64,000 nt of DNA from Sinomonas atrocyanea (GCF_030811715.1 NZ_JAUSRH010000014.1:1-64000); one strand, 5' to 3'; shown: positions 24,655 to 33,405, counted from the first letter of the stretch. The notes: generated by a model from the letters alone, not told the origin. A program made the numbers and translations.

Positions 24655-25896
24655 ATGACTGCCACCGCTAGCCTTGCCGGCATGGACACTGCCGCAGGCA
24701 ACATCACCGCCCCCGACCCCGCGGACCTGATCTCCTTCGACTCCCTCCTCTCCGCCGAGGAGCTCGCCCTGCGCGACACGGTGCGGGCGTTCGTGCGCTC
24801 CGAGATCAAGCCGAACATCGCCCGCTGGTACGAGGAGGCGACCTTCCCCCTCGAGATTGTCCCCGAGCTGGCCAGGCTCGGCCTGCTCGGCATGCACCTG
24901 TCCGGCTACGGCTGCGCGGGCCGCTCCGCGGTCGAGTACGGCCTCGCCGGCGCCGAGCTCGAGGCCGGAGACTCCGGGCTGCGCACGTTCGTCTCCGTCC
25001 AGGGGTCGCTCGCGATGTCCGCCATCCACAAGCACGGCTCCGAAGCCCAGAAGCAGGAGTGGCTGCCGCAGCTGGCCGCGGGCGAGGCGATCGGCTGCTT
25101 CGGCCTCACGGAACCGACCGCCGGCTCGGACCCCGGGTCGATGACCACCTTCGCGCGCCGCGACGGCGACGGCCCCACCGCGGACTGGATCCTCACCGGC
25201 GCCAAGCGCTGGATCGGCCTGGCCAACGTCGCCAAAGTCGCCGTCATCTGGGCCCAGACCGGGGACCACGGCGACCCGCGGGGAGTGCGCGGCTTCCTCG
25301 TCCCCACCGCGACCCCCGGCTACACCGCCACCCCCATCCAGCCCAAGCTCTCCATGCGCGCCTCGATCCAGTGCGAGATCGACCTCGACGAGGTCCGCCT
25401 CCCCCACGACGCGGTCCTGCCGAACGTCACCGGCCTCAAGGGCCCCTTCTCGTGCCTGAACGAGGCCCGCTACGGGATCATCTGGGGCGCGATGGGCGCC
25501 GCCCGCGACGCATTCGAGGACGCCCTCGCCTACTCCAAGGAGCGCCTCCAGTTCGGCCGCCCGCTCGCCGGGTACCAGCTCACCCAGGCCAAGCTCGTGG
25601 ACATGGCCCTCGAGATCAACAAGGGCTTCCTCCTCGCCCTCCACCTCGGCCGCCTCAAGGACGCCGGCAGGCTCGCCCACCACCAGATCTCGGTCGGCAA
25701 GCTCAACAACTGCCGCGAGGCGATCGAGATCTGCCGCGAGGCCCGCACCATCCTCGGCGGCAACGGCATCACGCTGGACTACTCGCCGCTGCGGCACGCC
25801 AACAACCTCGAATCCGTGCGCACCTACGAGGGCACCGACGAGGTTCACACCCTCATCCTCGGCCAGCAGCTCACCGGAGAGGCGGCCTTCCGGTGA
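24655..25896 (+). CDS. gcdH: glutaryl-CoA dehydrogenase-type acyl-CoA dehydrogenase
   Basis: The 413-residue flavoenzyme has LTEPTAGSDPGSM, TGAKRWIGLANVAKVAVIWAQ, GPFSCLNEARYGIIWGAMGAA, QFGRPLAGYQLTQAKL and the C-terminal catalytic Glu in VRTYEGTDEVHTLILGQ. These segments are characteristic of glutaryl-CoA dehydrogenases, which oxidise and decarboxylate glutaryl-CoA to crotonyl-CoA. Operon context with an aminotransferase, CoA transferase and semialdehyde dehydrogenase supports this. It overlaps the following gene by four bases (GTGA). Confidence 0.88.
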   Translation: MTATASLAGMDTAAGNITAPDPADLISFDSLLSAEELALRDTVRAFVRSEIKPNIARWYEEATFPLEIVPELARLGLLGMHLSGYGCAGRSAVEYGLAGAELEAGDSGLRTFVSVQGSLAMSAIHKHGSEAQKQEWLPQLAAGEAIGCFGLTEPTAGSDPGSMTTFARRDGDGPTADWILTGAKRWIGLANVAKVAVIWAQTGDHGDPRGVRGFLVPTATPGYTATPIQPKLSMRASIQCEIDLDEVRLPHDAVLPNVTGLKGPFSCLNEARYGIIWGAMGAARDAFEDALAYSKERLQFGRPLAGYQLTQAKLVDMALEINKGFLLALHLGRLKDAGRLAHHQISVGKLNNCREAIEICREARTILGGNGITLDYSPLRHANNLESVRTYEGTDEVHTLILGQQLTGEAAFR

Positions 25897-27458
25897 CCGC
25901 GGGAACGGACACCGCGCGGGTTTCGACTCCGCTTCGCTCCGCTCACCCACCGCAGCTGCGCCTCCTCATCGGCGGGGACTGGGTGGCGGGCGACGGCGGC
26001 CCGCTCGCCTCCCGCAACCCGGCCCGCCCCGACGAGGTGGTCGCCGAGGGCACCCAGGCCGTGCCGGCCGACGTCGACCGTGCGGTGCGCGCGGCCCGCG
26101 CCGCCGCCCGCGCATGGGCCAGCACCCCGATCCACGGCCGCGGAGCCGTCCTGGCCCGCGCGGCGGCGGCGCTCGAGGGCCGGGCGGATGAGCTCGGTCT
26201 CGAGCTGGCCCGTGAGGAGGGCAAGACGCTCGCCGAGGGCACGGGCGAGGTGCTGCGCGCGGCGCAGATCCTGCGCTACTACGCCGGCGAGGGCGATCGC
26301 GCGGCGGGCGAGCACTTCGCGTCCCCGCGCCGCGGCGAGCGGATCCTCGTGACCCGCAAGCCCCTCGGGGTCGTCGGGATCGTCACGCCCTTCAACTTCC
26401 CCATCGCGATCCCGGCCTGGAAGATCGCGCCCGCGCTCGTCTACGGGAACACGGTGGTCTGGAAGCCGGCCTCGACCGTGCCGCTGCTCGCGGCGCGGCT
26501 CGCCGAGGCGCTCGACGGCGCGGGCCTGCCCGCCGGCGCGCTCAATGTCCTGATCGGGCCGGGGTCGCTCGGCACCGAGCTCGTGCGGCACCCCGGGCTC
26601 GACGGGCTCTCCTTCACCGGCTCGACGGGGGTGGGCCGCATGCTCGCCGGCGAGGCGGCCTCACGCGGGGTCCCGTTCCAGGGCGAGATGGGAGGGAAGA
26701 ACGCCGCGATCGTCCTCGCGGACGCAGACCTCGACCTCGCCGCCGAACAGGTCCTCTTCGGCGCGTTCCGCTCCAGCGGGCAGAAGTGCACCGCGACGTC
26801 GCGGCTCATCGTCGCCGACGAGGTCGCCGACGAGCTCCTCGCGCGGCTGACCGCCCGGCTCGACGCGTGGCGCGTGGGCGATCCCAGCGACCCCTCGGTC
26901 CACATGGGCCCGCTCGTCACCGCATCCGCGGCCGAGGGAGTGCGGGCCGCGGTCGCCGCGGCCGAAGCCGAGGGCGCGCGGGTCGCCTACCGCGGGCAGG
27001 CGCCTGACGGTGACGCGCACGACGGCGCCGACGCACCGTCCGCGTTCGTCCCGCCCACCATCCTCGAGATCCCCGCCGCAGCCGCGGGCGGCGAGCACGG
27101 AGCGGGAGGCGGGCAGCCGGCGTCGTGCGTCCCGAGCCGGAACACGGCGTGGCGCGAGGAGCTCTTCGGACCCGTGCTCGCGGTGCGCCGCGCGGGCTCG
27201 GTCGAGGAGGCCTTCGCGCTCGCGGAGGACTCGGAGTTCGGGCTGTCCGCGGCCCTGTTCACGCGGGACATCGCCACGGCCCTCGAGGCGGTCGACGCGC
27301 TCGACGTGGGCATCCTCCACGTCAACTCCGAGTCGGCCGGCGCGGACCCGCACGTGCCGTTCGGCGGGGCGAAGAAGTCCGGGTACGGGCCCAAGGAGCA
27401 GGGCGCAGCGGCGCGGGAGTTCTTCACCCATACCACCACGGTCTACCTGCGGGGGTAG
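25893..27458 (+). CDS. aldehyde dehydrogenase (succinate/glutarate semialdehyde type) with repeat-derived insert
   Basis: The 521-residue enzyme has the NAD site TPFNFPIAIPAWKIAPAL, GSTGVGRMLA, the general base in FQGEMGGKNAAIV (near 263) and catalytic Cys in SSGQKCTATSRL (near 297). It probably oxidises the semialdehyde made by the upstream aminotransferase. The GTG start overlaps the gcdH stop. Two regions look foreign: residues 9-20, translated from a GGTTTCGACTCC-type repeat, and about residues 397-417 (GGEHGAGGGQPASCVPSRN), which interrupt the usual PTILEIP...EELFGPVLAV segment and contain the AHDAG-family core read from the other strand. Confidence 0.88.
   Translation: MTAGTDTARVSTPLRSAHPPQLRLLIGGDWVAGDGGPLASRNPARPDEVVAEGTQAVPADVDRAVRAARAAARAWASTPIHGRGAVLARAAAALEGRADELGLELAREEGKTLAEGTGEVLRAAQILRYYAGEGDRAAGEHFASPRRGERILVTRKPLGVVGIVTPFNFPIAIPAWKIAPALVYGNTVVWKPASTVPLLAARLAEALDGAGLPAGALNVLIGPGSLGTELVRHPGLDGLSFTGSTGVGRMLAGEAASRGVPFQGEMGGKNAAIVLADADLDLAAEQVLFGAFRSSGQKCTATSRLIVADEVADELLARLTARLDAWRVGDPSDPSVHMGPLVTASAAEGVRAAVAAAEAEGARVAYRGQAPDGDAHDGADAPSAFVPPTILEIPAAAAGGEHGAGGGQPASCVPSRNTAWREELFGPVLAVRRAGSVEEAFALAEDSEFGLSAALFTRDIATALEAVDALDVGILHVNSESAGADPHVPFGGAKKSGYGPKEQGAAAREFFTHTTTVYLRG
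25918..25952. repeat. GGTTTCGACTCC-type repeat inside the aldehyde dehydrogenase N-terminus
   Basis: The sequence GGTTTCGACTCCGCTTCGCT and the following CCGCTCACCCACCG match the intergenic elements at 28785 and 37975, here slightly longer. It is translated as VSTPLRSAHPP. No other in-frame start lies close downstream, so the repeat seems to be truly coding. Confidence 0.6.
27116..27129. repeat. AHDAG-family core, in frame inside the aldehyde dehydrogenase
   Basis: GCCGGCGTCGTGCG is read on the sense strand as QPASCV. The 30 bases before it resemble those before the core in the 46-bp repeat (GAGC/GGGAGGC blocks), so a whole element seems to be inserted. Confidence 0.7.
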
Positions 27459-27461
27459 CGC

Positions 27462-28748
27462 TCAGGCCGCCGTCGTCCTCCGACGCAGCCGGAGGACGAC
27501 GGCGCGCCCCACCAGCCCGACGGCGAACATCACCACGCCTGCGGCCACCGACTGCCAGGGCAGGGTCGCGACGAGGACGAGGCACCCGATGGCCCCGAGG
27601 ACGTTGAGGGTGCGGGGCCAGCGCCGGTCCGCGGCCGGCTGGGTGAAGGCGGAGGCGTTCGCGACCGCGTAGTAGACGAGCACGCCGAAGGACGAGAAGC
27701 CGATGACCCCGCGCAGGTCCGTGGTCAGGATGAGGACGCTGACCACGACGGCGAGGGCCATCTCGGCGTGGTGCGGGACGCGGTGCACGGGGTGGACCGC
27801 GCCGAGCCATGCGGGGAGGTCGCGCTCGCGGGCCATCGCGAGGCTGGTGCGCCCGATCCCGGCGATGAGTGCCAGGAGCGCGCCGAGGCTCGCGACCGCG
27901 CCGCCGACGCGCACCACGGGAGCGAGCCCGTCGAGGCCCACGGCGTGGGCGGCGTCGGCCAACGGCGCGGAGGAGGCCGCGAGGACGCCCGGGCCAGCAG
28001 CGGCCAGCGCCGTGACGCCCACGACCGCGTAGACGACGACGGCCATGCCCAGCGCGAGCGGGATGGCCCGGGGGATGGTGGTGCGCGGGTTGCGGACCTC
28101 CTCCCCCATGGTGGCGATGCGGGCGTAGCCGGCGAACGCGAAGAACAGCAGGCCCGCGGCCTGCAGCACGCCGTAGACGCCGCCGGAACCCGCGGGCTGG
28201 TCCGCCGCGATGGTTCCCAGGCTCGCGTGGCCGCTGGCCCAGAGCCCGATGACGAGCACGGCCAGGGCCGCGAGCGTGATGGTGACGAGGACGCGGGTGA
28301 GCTGGGCGGTCCGGGTCACGCCGCGGTAGTTCAGGCCCGCGAGCGCCAGGACCGCGGCCACGGCGACGAGGCGCTGGATCCATGCGGCCCCGGGGACCGA
28401 GGCGGGCAGGGCGTAGCTCGCGAAGGTCAGGGCCATCGCGGCGCACGAGGCCGTCTTGCCGACCACGAAGCCCCACCCCGCGGTGAACCCCCACCACGGG
28501 CCGAGGCGCTCGCGGCCGTAGACGTAGGTGCCGCCCGAGGTCGGGTAGGCGGCGGCGAGCTGGGCGGAGGCCGTCGCGTTGCAGTAGGCCACGAACGCCG
28601 CGATCGCGAGGCCCACGAGCAGCCATGCTCCCGCCGCGCGGGAGGCCGGGCCGAACGCGGCGAACACGCCCGCGCCGATCATCGACCCGAGGCCGATCAC
28701 CACGGCGTCGGGCAGCCCGAGCCTGCGGGCGAGCTGGGGGTTGGTCAC
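27462..28748 (-). CDS. APC-superfamily amino acid permease
   Basis: The 428-residue membrane protein has about 12 segments. It begins LARRLGLPDAVVIGLGSMIGAGVFAAFGPASRAAG and contains AYPTSGGTYVYGRERLGPWWGFTAGWGFVVGK and FFAFAGYARIATMGEEVRNPRTTIPRAI, typical of amino acid/polyamine antiporters and permeases. It converges with the aldehyde dehydrogenase, with three bases between the stops, and may import the substrate of that operon. Its last codons also encode a strong hairpin. Confidence 0.88.
   Translation of the reverse strand: MTNPQLARRLGLPDAVVIGLGSMIGAGVFAAFGPASRAAGAWLLVGLAIAAFVAYCNATASAQLAAAYPTSGGTYVYGRERLGPWWGFTAGWGFVVGKTASCAAMALTFASYALPASVPGAAWIQRLVAVAAVLALAGLNYRGVTRTAQLTRVLVTITLAALAVLVIGLWASGHASLGTIAADQPAGSGGVYGVLQAAGLLFFAFAGYARIATMGEEVRNPRTTIPRAIPLALGMAVVVYAVVGVTALAAAGPGVLAASSAPLADAAHAVGLDGLAPVVRVGGAVASLGALLALIAGIGRTSLAMARERDLPAWLGAVHPVHRVPHHAEMALAVVVSVLILTTDLRGVIGFSSFGVLVYYAVANASAFTQPAADRRWPRTLNVLGAIGCLVLVATLPWQSVAAGVVMFAVGLVGRAVVLRLRRRTTAA
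27469..27503. terminator. coding-embedded hairpin between convergent genes
   Basis: GCCGTCGTCCTCCG (27469-27482) and CGGAGGACGACGGC (27490-27503) form a perfect 14-bp stem with a 7-base loop. It lies within the last 14 codons of the permease gene and 10 bases after the aldehyde dehydrogenase stop, so it can end the rightward transcript. Confidence 0.7.
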
Positions 28749-28784
28749 GGGGCCACTCTAGCGAGCGAAGATGGCGGGCGGGCC

Positions 28785-28810
28785 GGTTCCGACTCCGCTC
28801 CACCACCGTG
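28785..28810. repeat. GGTTTCGACTCC-type intergenic repeat
   Basis: GGTTCCGACTCCGCTCCACC followed by ACCGTG lies in the 75-base spacer between the permease start and the hydrolase stop. One of three related elements in the window. Confidence 0.65.
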
Positions 28811-28823
28811 ACGGTGCCCGCGC

Positions 28824-29885
28824 TCAGTCCCCGCCGAACGCGGCCTCGACCTCGCGCGGGTCGACGTCCTCGATCCTCGCCGGGTGCCATCGCGGCGCGC
28901 CGTCCTTGTCGACGAGGAGCGCCCGGATGCCCTCGCGCATGTCGCCGCGGGCCACGAGCGCGGCGCCGAGCCGGAGGTCCTGGGCGAGCACGTCGACCAC
29001 GTCCATGACGGCCGCGCGGCGCAGCGCCTCGAGCGTGACCACGGCCGAGAAGGGGCACACCGAACGGATCGCCTCCTCCGCCGCACGGGCGCCCTCGTGC
29101 CCCTCGGCGGCGAGCTCGACGAGCCGGTCCAGGATCGTCTGGGCGTCGTCGCCCGCGTAGGCCTCGTCCACCCATTCCCGCTCGGCGGCGAGCGGCGCCT
29201 CGGAGGCCAACAGCGCGAGGGAGCGCACGGCGTCGTGCGCGGCCCCCAGCGCCGTCTCCTCGGTCACCTCCGGGTCGCCAAGCCGCGTGCCCAGGAGGTC
29301 CACCAGCTCGCCGAGCCGCTCGGAGGGCACGAGGTGGTCGGCCCAGCCGAGGTACACGGCGTCCGCGCCGGTCGCGGTCGAGCAGGTGAGTGCGAGGTGC
29401 GTGCCGAGCTCGCCCGGAGCCCGGGCGAGCAGCGCAGCCATGCCGACGTCCGGGGTGAACCCGATCCGCGTCTCGGGCATCGCGACGGACGTCCGCTCCG
29501 TCACGACCCGCACCGAGCCGTGCGCCGAGATGCCCAGGCCGCCGCCCATCGTGATGCCGTCCATGAGCGCCACGTACGGCTTCGGGTACCCCGCGATCAG
29601 GGCGTTGAGGCGGTACTCGTCCGCCCAGAACGCAACGGCCGCCTCGTCGGGGCCGTCCCGCAGGGCACGGACGTCGCCGCCGGCGCACAGCCCGCGGCCC
29701 TCGCCGCGCACGACGACGGCGCGCACCTCGGGTTCCTCGGCCCACCGCTCGAGGGCCTCCTCCATGGCAAGGACCATGTCCCGGTCGAGGGAGTTGAGGG
29801 CACGGGGCCGGTCCAGGGTGATGATGCCCAGTGGGCCCCGGGTCTCGGTGCGGACGTGCTGGGTGGGACTGTGCTGCTCGGCCAT
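28824..29885 (-). CDS. 3-hydroxyisobutyryl-CoA hydrolase-like protein (enoyl-CoA hydratase/isomerase fold)
   Basis: The 353-residue crotonase-fold protein has ITLDRPRALNSLDRDMVLAM, the oxyanion pieces GRGLCAGGDVRAL and DGITMGGGLGISAHGSVRVVTE, MPETRIGFTPDVG, and the C-terminal signature GIRALLVDKDGAPRWHPARI. The length and tail are those of HIBYL-CoA hydrolases of valine catabolism. AAGGAGG lies eight bases before ATG. A 22-bp repeat array begins 16 bases upstream of the start. Confidence 0.88.
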   Translation of the reverse strand: MAEQHSPTQHVRTETRGPLGIITLDRPRALNSLDRDMVLAMEEALERWAEEPEVRAVVVRGEGRGLCAGGDVRALRDGPDEAAVAFWADEYRLNALIAGYPKPYVALMDGITMGGGLGISAHGSVRVVTERTSVAMPETRIGFTPDVGMAALLARAPGELGTHLALTCSTATGADAVYLGWADHLVPSERLGELVDLLGTRLGDPEVTEETALGAAHDAVRSLALLASEAPLAAEREWVDEAYAGDDAQTILDRLVELAAEGHEGARAAEEAIRSVCPFSAVVTLEALRRAAVMDVVDVLAQDLRLGAALVARGDMREGIRALLVDKDGAPRWHPARIEDVDPREVEAAFGGD

Positions 29886-29900
29886 GGCGCGCCTCCTTGC

Positions 29901-29966
29901 GGACGTGGCTTCTCAAACGGACGGACGTGACTCCTCAACGCGACGGAAGTGACTCCTCGGCGGTGG
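29901..29966. repeat. 22-bp tandem array, three units
   Basis: Three 22-bp units begin at 29901, 29923 and 29945; their shared core is GTGACTCCTCAA, degenerate in units 1 and 3. Read on the minus strand, the array provides the last codons (EESLPSR) and the stop codon of the amidotransferase-type gene. It occupies the whole spacer before the next gene. Confidence 0.9.
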
Positions 29967-30771
29967 GAGCGGTGGGAGCGGTGGGGTTGCTCTGGCGGGT
30001 CCGGTCGGCGGCAGCCTCGCGGCAGGCCGCGGCGAAGGTGCCCATGATGGCCTCGAGCTGACCCGGTGCGGCACCCGCGGTCTGGGGGTCTTCGGGGTGC
30101 CACTGGACCGCGACGAGCCAGACCTCGGGATCCGTGGCCTCGATCGCCTCGATCACCCCGTCGGGCGCGGTCGCGGCGACGCGCAGGCCCTCCCCGAGCA
30201 CCGCGGCCGCCTGGTGGTGCCCCGAGACCACGCGGGCCCGGTCTCCGAGCATGCCTGCGAGGCGGGTTCCGGGCTCGATCTCCACGTCGTGGAGGACCAT
30301 CGGCCCGGTGGGGTCGGCGTGGTTGCGGTGCATGCCGGGGACGCCGCCCGCAGCAGTTCCGGGAAGGTCCTCGTGCAGAGTCCCTCCGAGCGCGACGTTG
30401 ACCAGCTGCAGCCCCCGGCAGATGCCGAGGACGGGACGGGCGTCGGCGAGCGCCCCGCGCACGAGGCGCGTCTCGGCGTCGTCCGCGGCCCGGTCCACCG
30501 CGTCGATCGTGGGGTGTGCGCCGTCCCCGCCGTACAGGGCGGGATCGACGTCGCCGCCGCCCATGACCACCACCCCGTCGAAGTCCTCCGCCGCGGGCAG
30601 CCTCCCGGTGGCCGCGTCGAGCACGACGGCGTGCGCCCCGGCGGCCCCGAGCGCGGCGGCCGCGCTGGCGGTCAGGCCCGCGAGCTCTGTGTGGAACCAC
30701 GGCTCGTGGGACGGCGCGGTGTCCGCCCAGGTCACGGCGATGCGCGGCGCCGCGGCGGCCGGTGCGCTCAC
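29935..30771 (-). CDS. gamma-glutamyl-gamma-aminobutyrate hydrolase family protein (class I glutamine amidotransferase fold)
   Basis: The 278-residue peptidase C26 member has VVVMGGGDVDPALYGG, the nucleophile in LGICRGLQLVNVALGGTLHEDL (Cys near 116), VVSGHHQAA and the His-Glu pair in VAVQWHPEDPQ (near 225). Relatives split gamma-glutamyl-GABA in putrescine use. The GTG start overlaps the GST gene stop. The tail PTAPTAPTAEESLPSR consists of a 9-bp repeat followed by the 22-bp repeat and is unlikely to be native. Confidence 0.87.
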   Translation of the reverse strand: MSAPAAAAPRIAVTWADTAPSHEPWFHTELAGLTASAAAALGAAGAHAVVLDAATGRLPAAEDFDGVVVMGGGDVDPALYGGDGAHPTIDAVDRAADDAETRLVRGALADARPVLGICRGLQLVNVALGGTLHEDLPGTAAGGVPGMHRNHADPTGPMVLHDVEIEPGTRLAGMLGDRARVVSGHHQAAAVLGEGLRVAATAPDGVIEAIEATDPEVWLVAVQWHPEDPQTAGAAPGQLEAIMGTFAAACREAAADRTRQSNPTAPTAPTAEESLPSR

Positions 30772-31865
30772 GCGCCGCCTCCCGCGGACGCAGCCGGGTA
30801 GAGCGGGTTGTGGCCGGCGGCAATCCGCTCGGCCTCGGGCGGCGGCCCGGGCGGGGTCCCGTCGCCGAACGGGCGGCCGCCGAGCCCTTCGCGGCCGTGC
30901 GGGGTGAGCCAGTTCGACAGGTCCGGCCCGTCCGGGACGATCCCCGTCGGATTGATGTCCTCGTGGACGATGTAGTAGTGCTGCTTGATCTGCACGAAGT
31001 CGATCGTGTCGCCGAATCCGGGCGTCTGGAAGAGGTCCCGGGCATAGCCCCACAGCGCCGGCATCTCGGTGAGCTTGTTCCGGTTGCACTTGAAGTGGCC
31101 GTGGTAGACGGGGTCGAAGCGCGCGAGGGTGGTGAAGAGGCGTACGTCGGCCTCGGTGATGGTGTCCCCGACGAGGTAGCGCTGGCGGCTGAGGCGGTCC
31201 TCGAGCCAGTCCATCGCGTCCCAGAGCCGGGCGTAGGCGCGGCTGTAGGAGGCCTGGGATCCGGCGAAGCCACACCGGTAGACACCGTTGTTGACGTCCG
31301 CGAAGACCCGGGCGTTGACCTCGTCGATCTCGGCGCGGAGGGCCTCGGGGTACAGGTCCGGGGCGCCCTCGCGGTGGAGCGCGGTCCATTCGAGCTCGAA
31401 GTCGAGGGTGATCTGCGGGTAGTTGTTGGTGACGACCGCACCGCTGGACTCCTCCACGATCGCGGGGACGGTGATGCCGCGGGGGTAGTCCGGGAAGCGC
31501 CGGAAGTAGGCCTCCTGGAGCCGCTCGATGCCGAGGACCGGGTCGCGGCCGTCCGGGTCGAGGTCGAAGGTCCACGACCGCGCGTCGTGGGTGGGGCCAG
31601 GGAGACCGAGCGAGATCGCGTCCTCGAGGCCGAGCAGGCGGCGCACGATCACGGTCCGGTTGGCCCAGGGGCACGCTCGGGCGGCGACGAGGCGGTAGCG
31701 GCCGCGTTCAGCCGGCCACGCCTTCGCCCCGTCCGGCGCTGGGCTGCCGGGCGGAAAGGTGCCGTCCCGCGTGATGCGGTCCTCGATGTAGTTCGTGTCC
31801 CGGGTGAACTCCTCGCCCGTGTGGACGTAGGCGCCCTTGGTGCTGAATGCGTCGCTGCCAGCCAT
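30768..31865 (-). CDS. xi-class GST, glutathionyl/mycothiol-hydroquinone reductase type
   Basis: The 365-residue protein matches the YqjG/ECM4 group: FPAESGRY-like AWPAERGRYRLVAARACPWANRTVIVRRL with the catalytic Cys near residue 64, PAIVEESSGAVVTNNYPQI, and a C-terminal all-helical domain with GDTITEADVRLFTTLARFDPVYHGHFKCN. It reduces thiol-conjugated quinones; in an actinobacterium the thiol would be mycothiol (inference). It overlaps the C26 gene by four bases. Confidence 0.9.
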   Translation of the reverse strand: MAGSDAFSTKGAYVHTGEEFTRDTNYIEDRITRDGTFPPGSPAPDGAKAWPAERGRYRLVAARACPWANRTVIVRRLLGLEDAISLGLPGPTHDARSWTFDLDPDGRDPVLGIERLQEAYFRRFPDYPRGITVPAIVEESSGAVVTNNYPQITLDFELEWTALHREGAPDLYPEALRAEIDEVNARVFADVNNGVYRCGFAGSQASYSRAYARLWDAMDWLEDRLSRQRYLVGDTITEADVRLFTTLARFDPVYHGHFKCNRNKLTEMPALWGYARDLFQTPGFGDTIDFVQIKQHYYIVHEDINPTGIVPDGPDLSNWLTPHGREGLGGRPFGDGTPPGPPPEAERIAAGHNPLYPAASAGGGA

Positions 31866-31887
31866 GCCGCCAGCCTAGCGGTCCGCC

Positions 31888-32751
31888 TCAGCCGATGCCC
31901 GCCGGTGCCGGTTCCTGCTCCGGCAGCCCGGCTCGCTTGCTCGCGCGGGCCGTGCGCCCGGAGACCCGGCTCTCGAGGTACCGGGCGAAGTGCGAGATGA
32001 GGATGTTCGTGACCACGTAGACCGCCGCGATGACGAGGAAGGTCTGGATGAGGTGGTTCGTGTACGCGGTGAGGTTGTTCGCCGTCTTCATCAGCTCCGG
32101 GTAGCTGACCGCGTAGCCGAGGGTCGTGTCCTTCAGGAGCACCACCAGCTGGGCCACCATCGACGGCACGATGATCCGGATCGCCTGCGGCAGCACGATG
32201 AACCGGGTCGCCTGGGAATGCTGCATCCCCAGGCTCAGGGCCGCCTCGACCTGGCCGGCCGGGAGGGCGAGGATGCCGGCGCGGAAGATCTCCGCCATCA
32301 CGGCCGAGCTGCACAGCGTGATGGGGATGACGAGCTTCCAGAAGATGTCCGGATTGATGCCGTAGGTCGGAAGGCCGCTCACGAAGATGTACACCACGAG
32401 CAGCAGCGGAACGGAGCGGAAGAATTCGATGTAGGCGGTGGCCGGCCAGCGCAGCCAGGCCCGGTGCGAGGTGCGGCCGAGGGCCATGAGCAGCGCCGTC
32501 GGGATCGCGAAGAGCGCCGAGGCCGCCGCCGCGAGCGCGGTGTTGCCGAGGCCCGCGAGGAGGAACTGGATGTAGGGCCATTGCGTGAACTCGGCCCAGC
32601 GGTCGGAGGCCAGCTGCCCGGCCTGTCCGAAGCGCTGCACGACGAGGAAGGCCACGGCGAGGATGGCGAGGACGCTCAGCACCGTGACGATCCGGATGGT
32701 GCGCCGTCCTCGGGGGCCGGCGGCGTCGAAGATGTGCTCCTGGGTGCTCAC
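31888..32751 (-). CDS. polar amino acid ABC transporter permease (GluD-like)
   Basis: The 287-residue protein has about five or six membrane segments, with FLLAGLGNTALAAAASALFAIPTALLMALGR and the loop RAGILALPAGQVEAALSLGMQHSQATRFIVLPQAIRIIVPSM typical of HisM-family permeases. The GTG at 32751 overlaps the stop of the preceding permease gene. The C-terminal tail is basic. It pairs with the next permease to form the channel. Confidence 0.9.
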   Translation of the reverse strand: MSTQEHIFDAAGPRGRRTIRIVTVLSVLAILAVAFLVVQRFGQAGQLASDRWAEFTQWPYIQFLLAGLGNTALAAAASALFAIPTALLMALGRTSHRAWLRWPATAYIEFFRSVPLLLVVYIFVSGLPTYGINPDIFWKLVIPITLCSSAVMAEIFRAGILALPAGQVEAALSLGMQHSQATRFIVLPQAIRIIVPSMVAQLVVLLKDTTLGYAVSYPELMKTANNLTAYTNHLIQTFLVIAAVYVVTNILISHFARYLESRVSGRTARASKRAGLPEQEPAPAGIG

Positions 32752-33395
32752 CGCTGGACCCTCCACCGCTTCTCGAGCCGCGCCCCGACCCCGCCCGCAA
32801 GCAGCGAGATGATCACATAGGCGAACGCGACGATGACGTACGCCGTGAGGCCGAGGGCCGCCTGGTTGTTGATCTCGGAGACCTGCAGGGTCAGGTCCTT
32901 GACGCCGATGACGCCGGCGAGCGAGGAGCTCAGCAGGATCCCGATGAACACGTTCACGAGCGGCTGGACCACGCTCCGGTAGGCCTGCGGGAACAGGACG
33001 TGGCGGAGCACGCCGAAGAAGTCGAGGCCGATCGAGCGCGCGGCCTCGATCTGCCCGACCGAGACGGCGTTGATGCCGGTGCGGACCGCCTCGCACGTGA
33101 AGGCCCCGCCGAGCAGGGTCATGGACAGGGCCGCGCACGTGAAGAGGTCGAAGGTCAGCCCGATGTCCGGCAGCCCGAACGTCACGACGACGAGCAGGCT
33201 GATCAGCGGGATGTTGACGAACAGCTCCACGTACACGCGCCCCACCGCGCGCAGCGGCACGATCGGACTGATCCGGAAGGCAGCCATGACCGTGCCGAGC
33301 ACGAGCGATCCCAGGAAGCTCACCGCGGTGAGCCTGGCCGTCATCCACAGGCCGTCGAGCAGCTCGGGGAGGTAGGTGGTGAACAGCTCCTGCAT
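32748..33395 (-). CDS. polar amino acid ABC transporter permease (GluC-like)
   Basis: A 215-residue HisM-family subunit: LLDGLWMTARLTAVSFLGSLVLGTVMAAFR at the N-terminus and AVRTGINAVSVGQIEAARSIGLDFFGVLRHVLFPQAYRSVV as the coupling loop. It starts 10 bases after the binding-protein gene and overlaps the second permease by four bases. Confidence 0.9.
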   Translation of the reverse strand: MQELFTTYLPELLDGLWMTARLTAVSFLGSLVLGTVMAAFRISPIVPLRAVGRVYVELFVNIPLISLLVVVTFGLPDIGLTFDLFTCAALSMTLLGGAFTCEAVRTGINAVSVGQIEAARSIGLDFFGVLRHVLFPQAYRSVVQPLVNVFIGILLSSSLAGVIGVKDLTLQVSEINNQAALGLTAYVIVAFAYVIISLLAGGVGARLEKRWRVQR

Positions 33396-33405
33396 GGCGC
33401 GCCGG

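Noticed and set aside
29229-29245. AHDAG-like text in the hydroxyisobutyryl-CoA hydrolase gene (AAHDAVRSLA)
   Set aside because: Only part of the core matches, and the residues fit a normal helix of the family.
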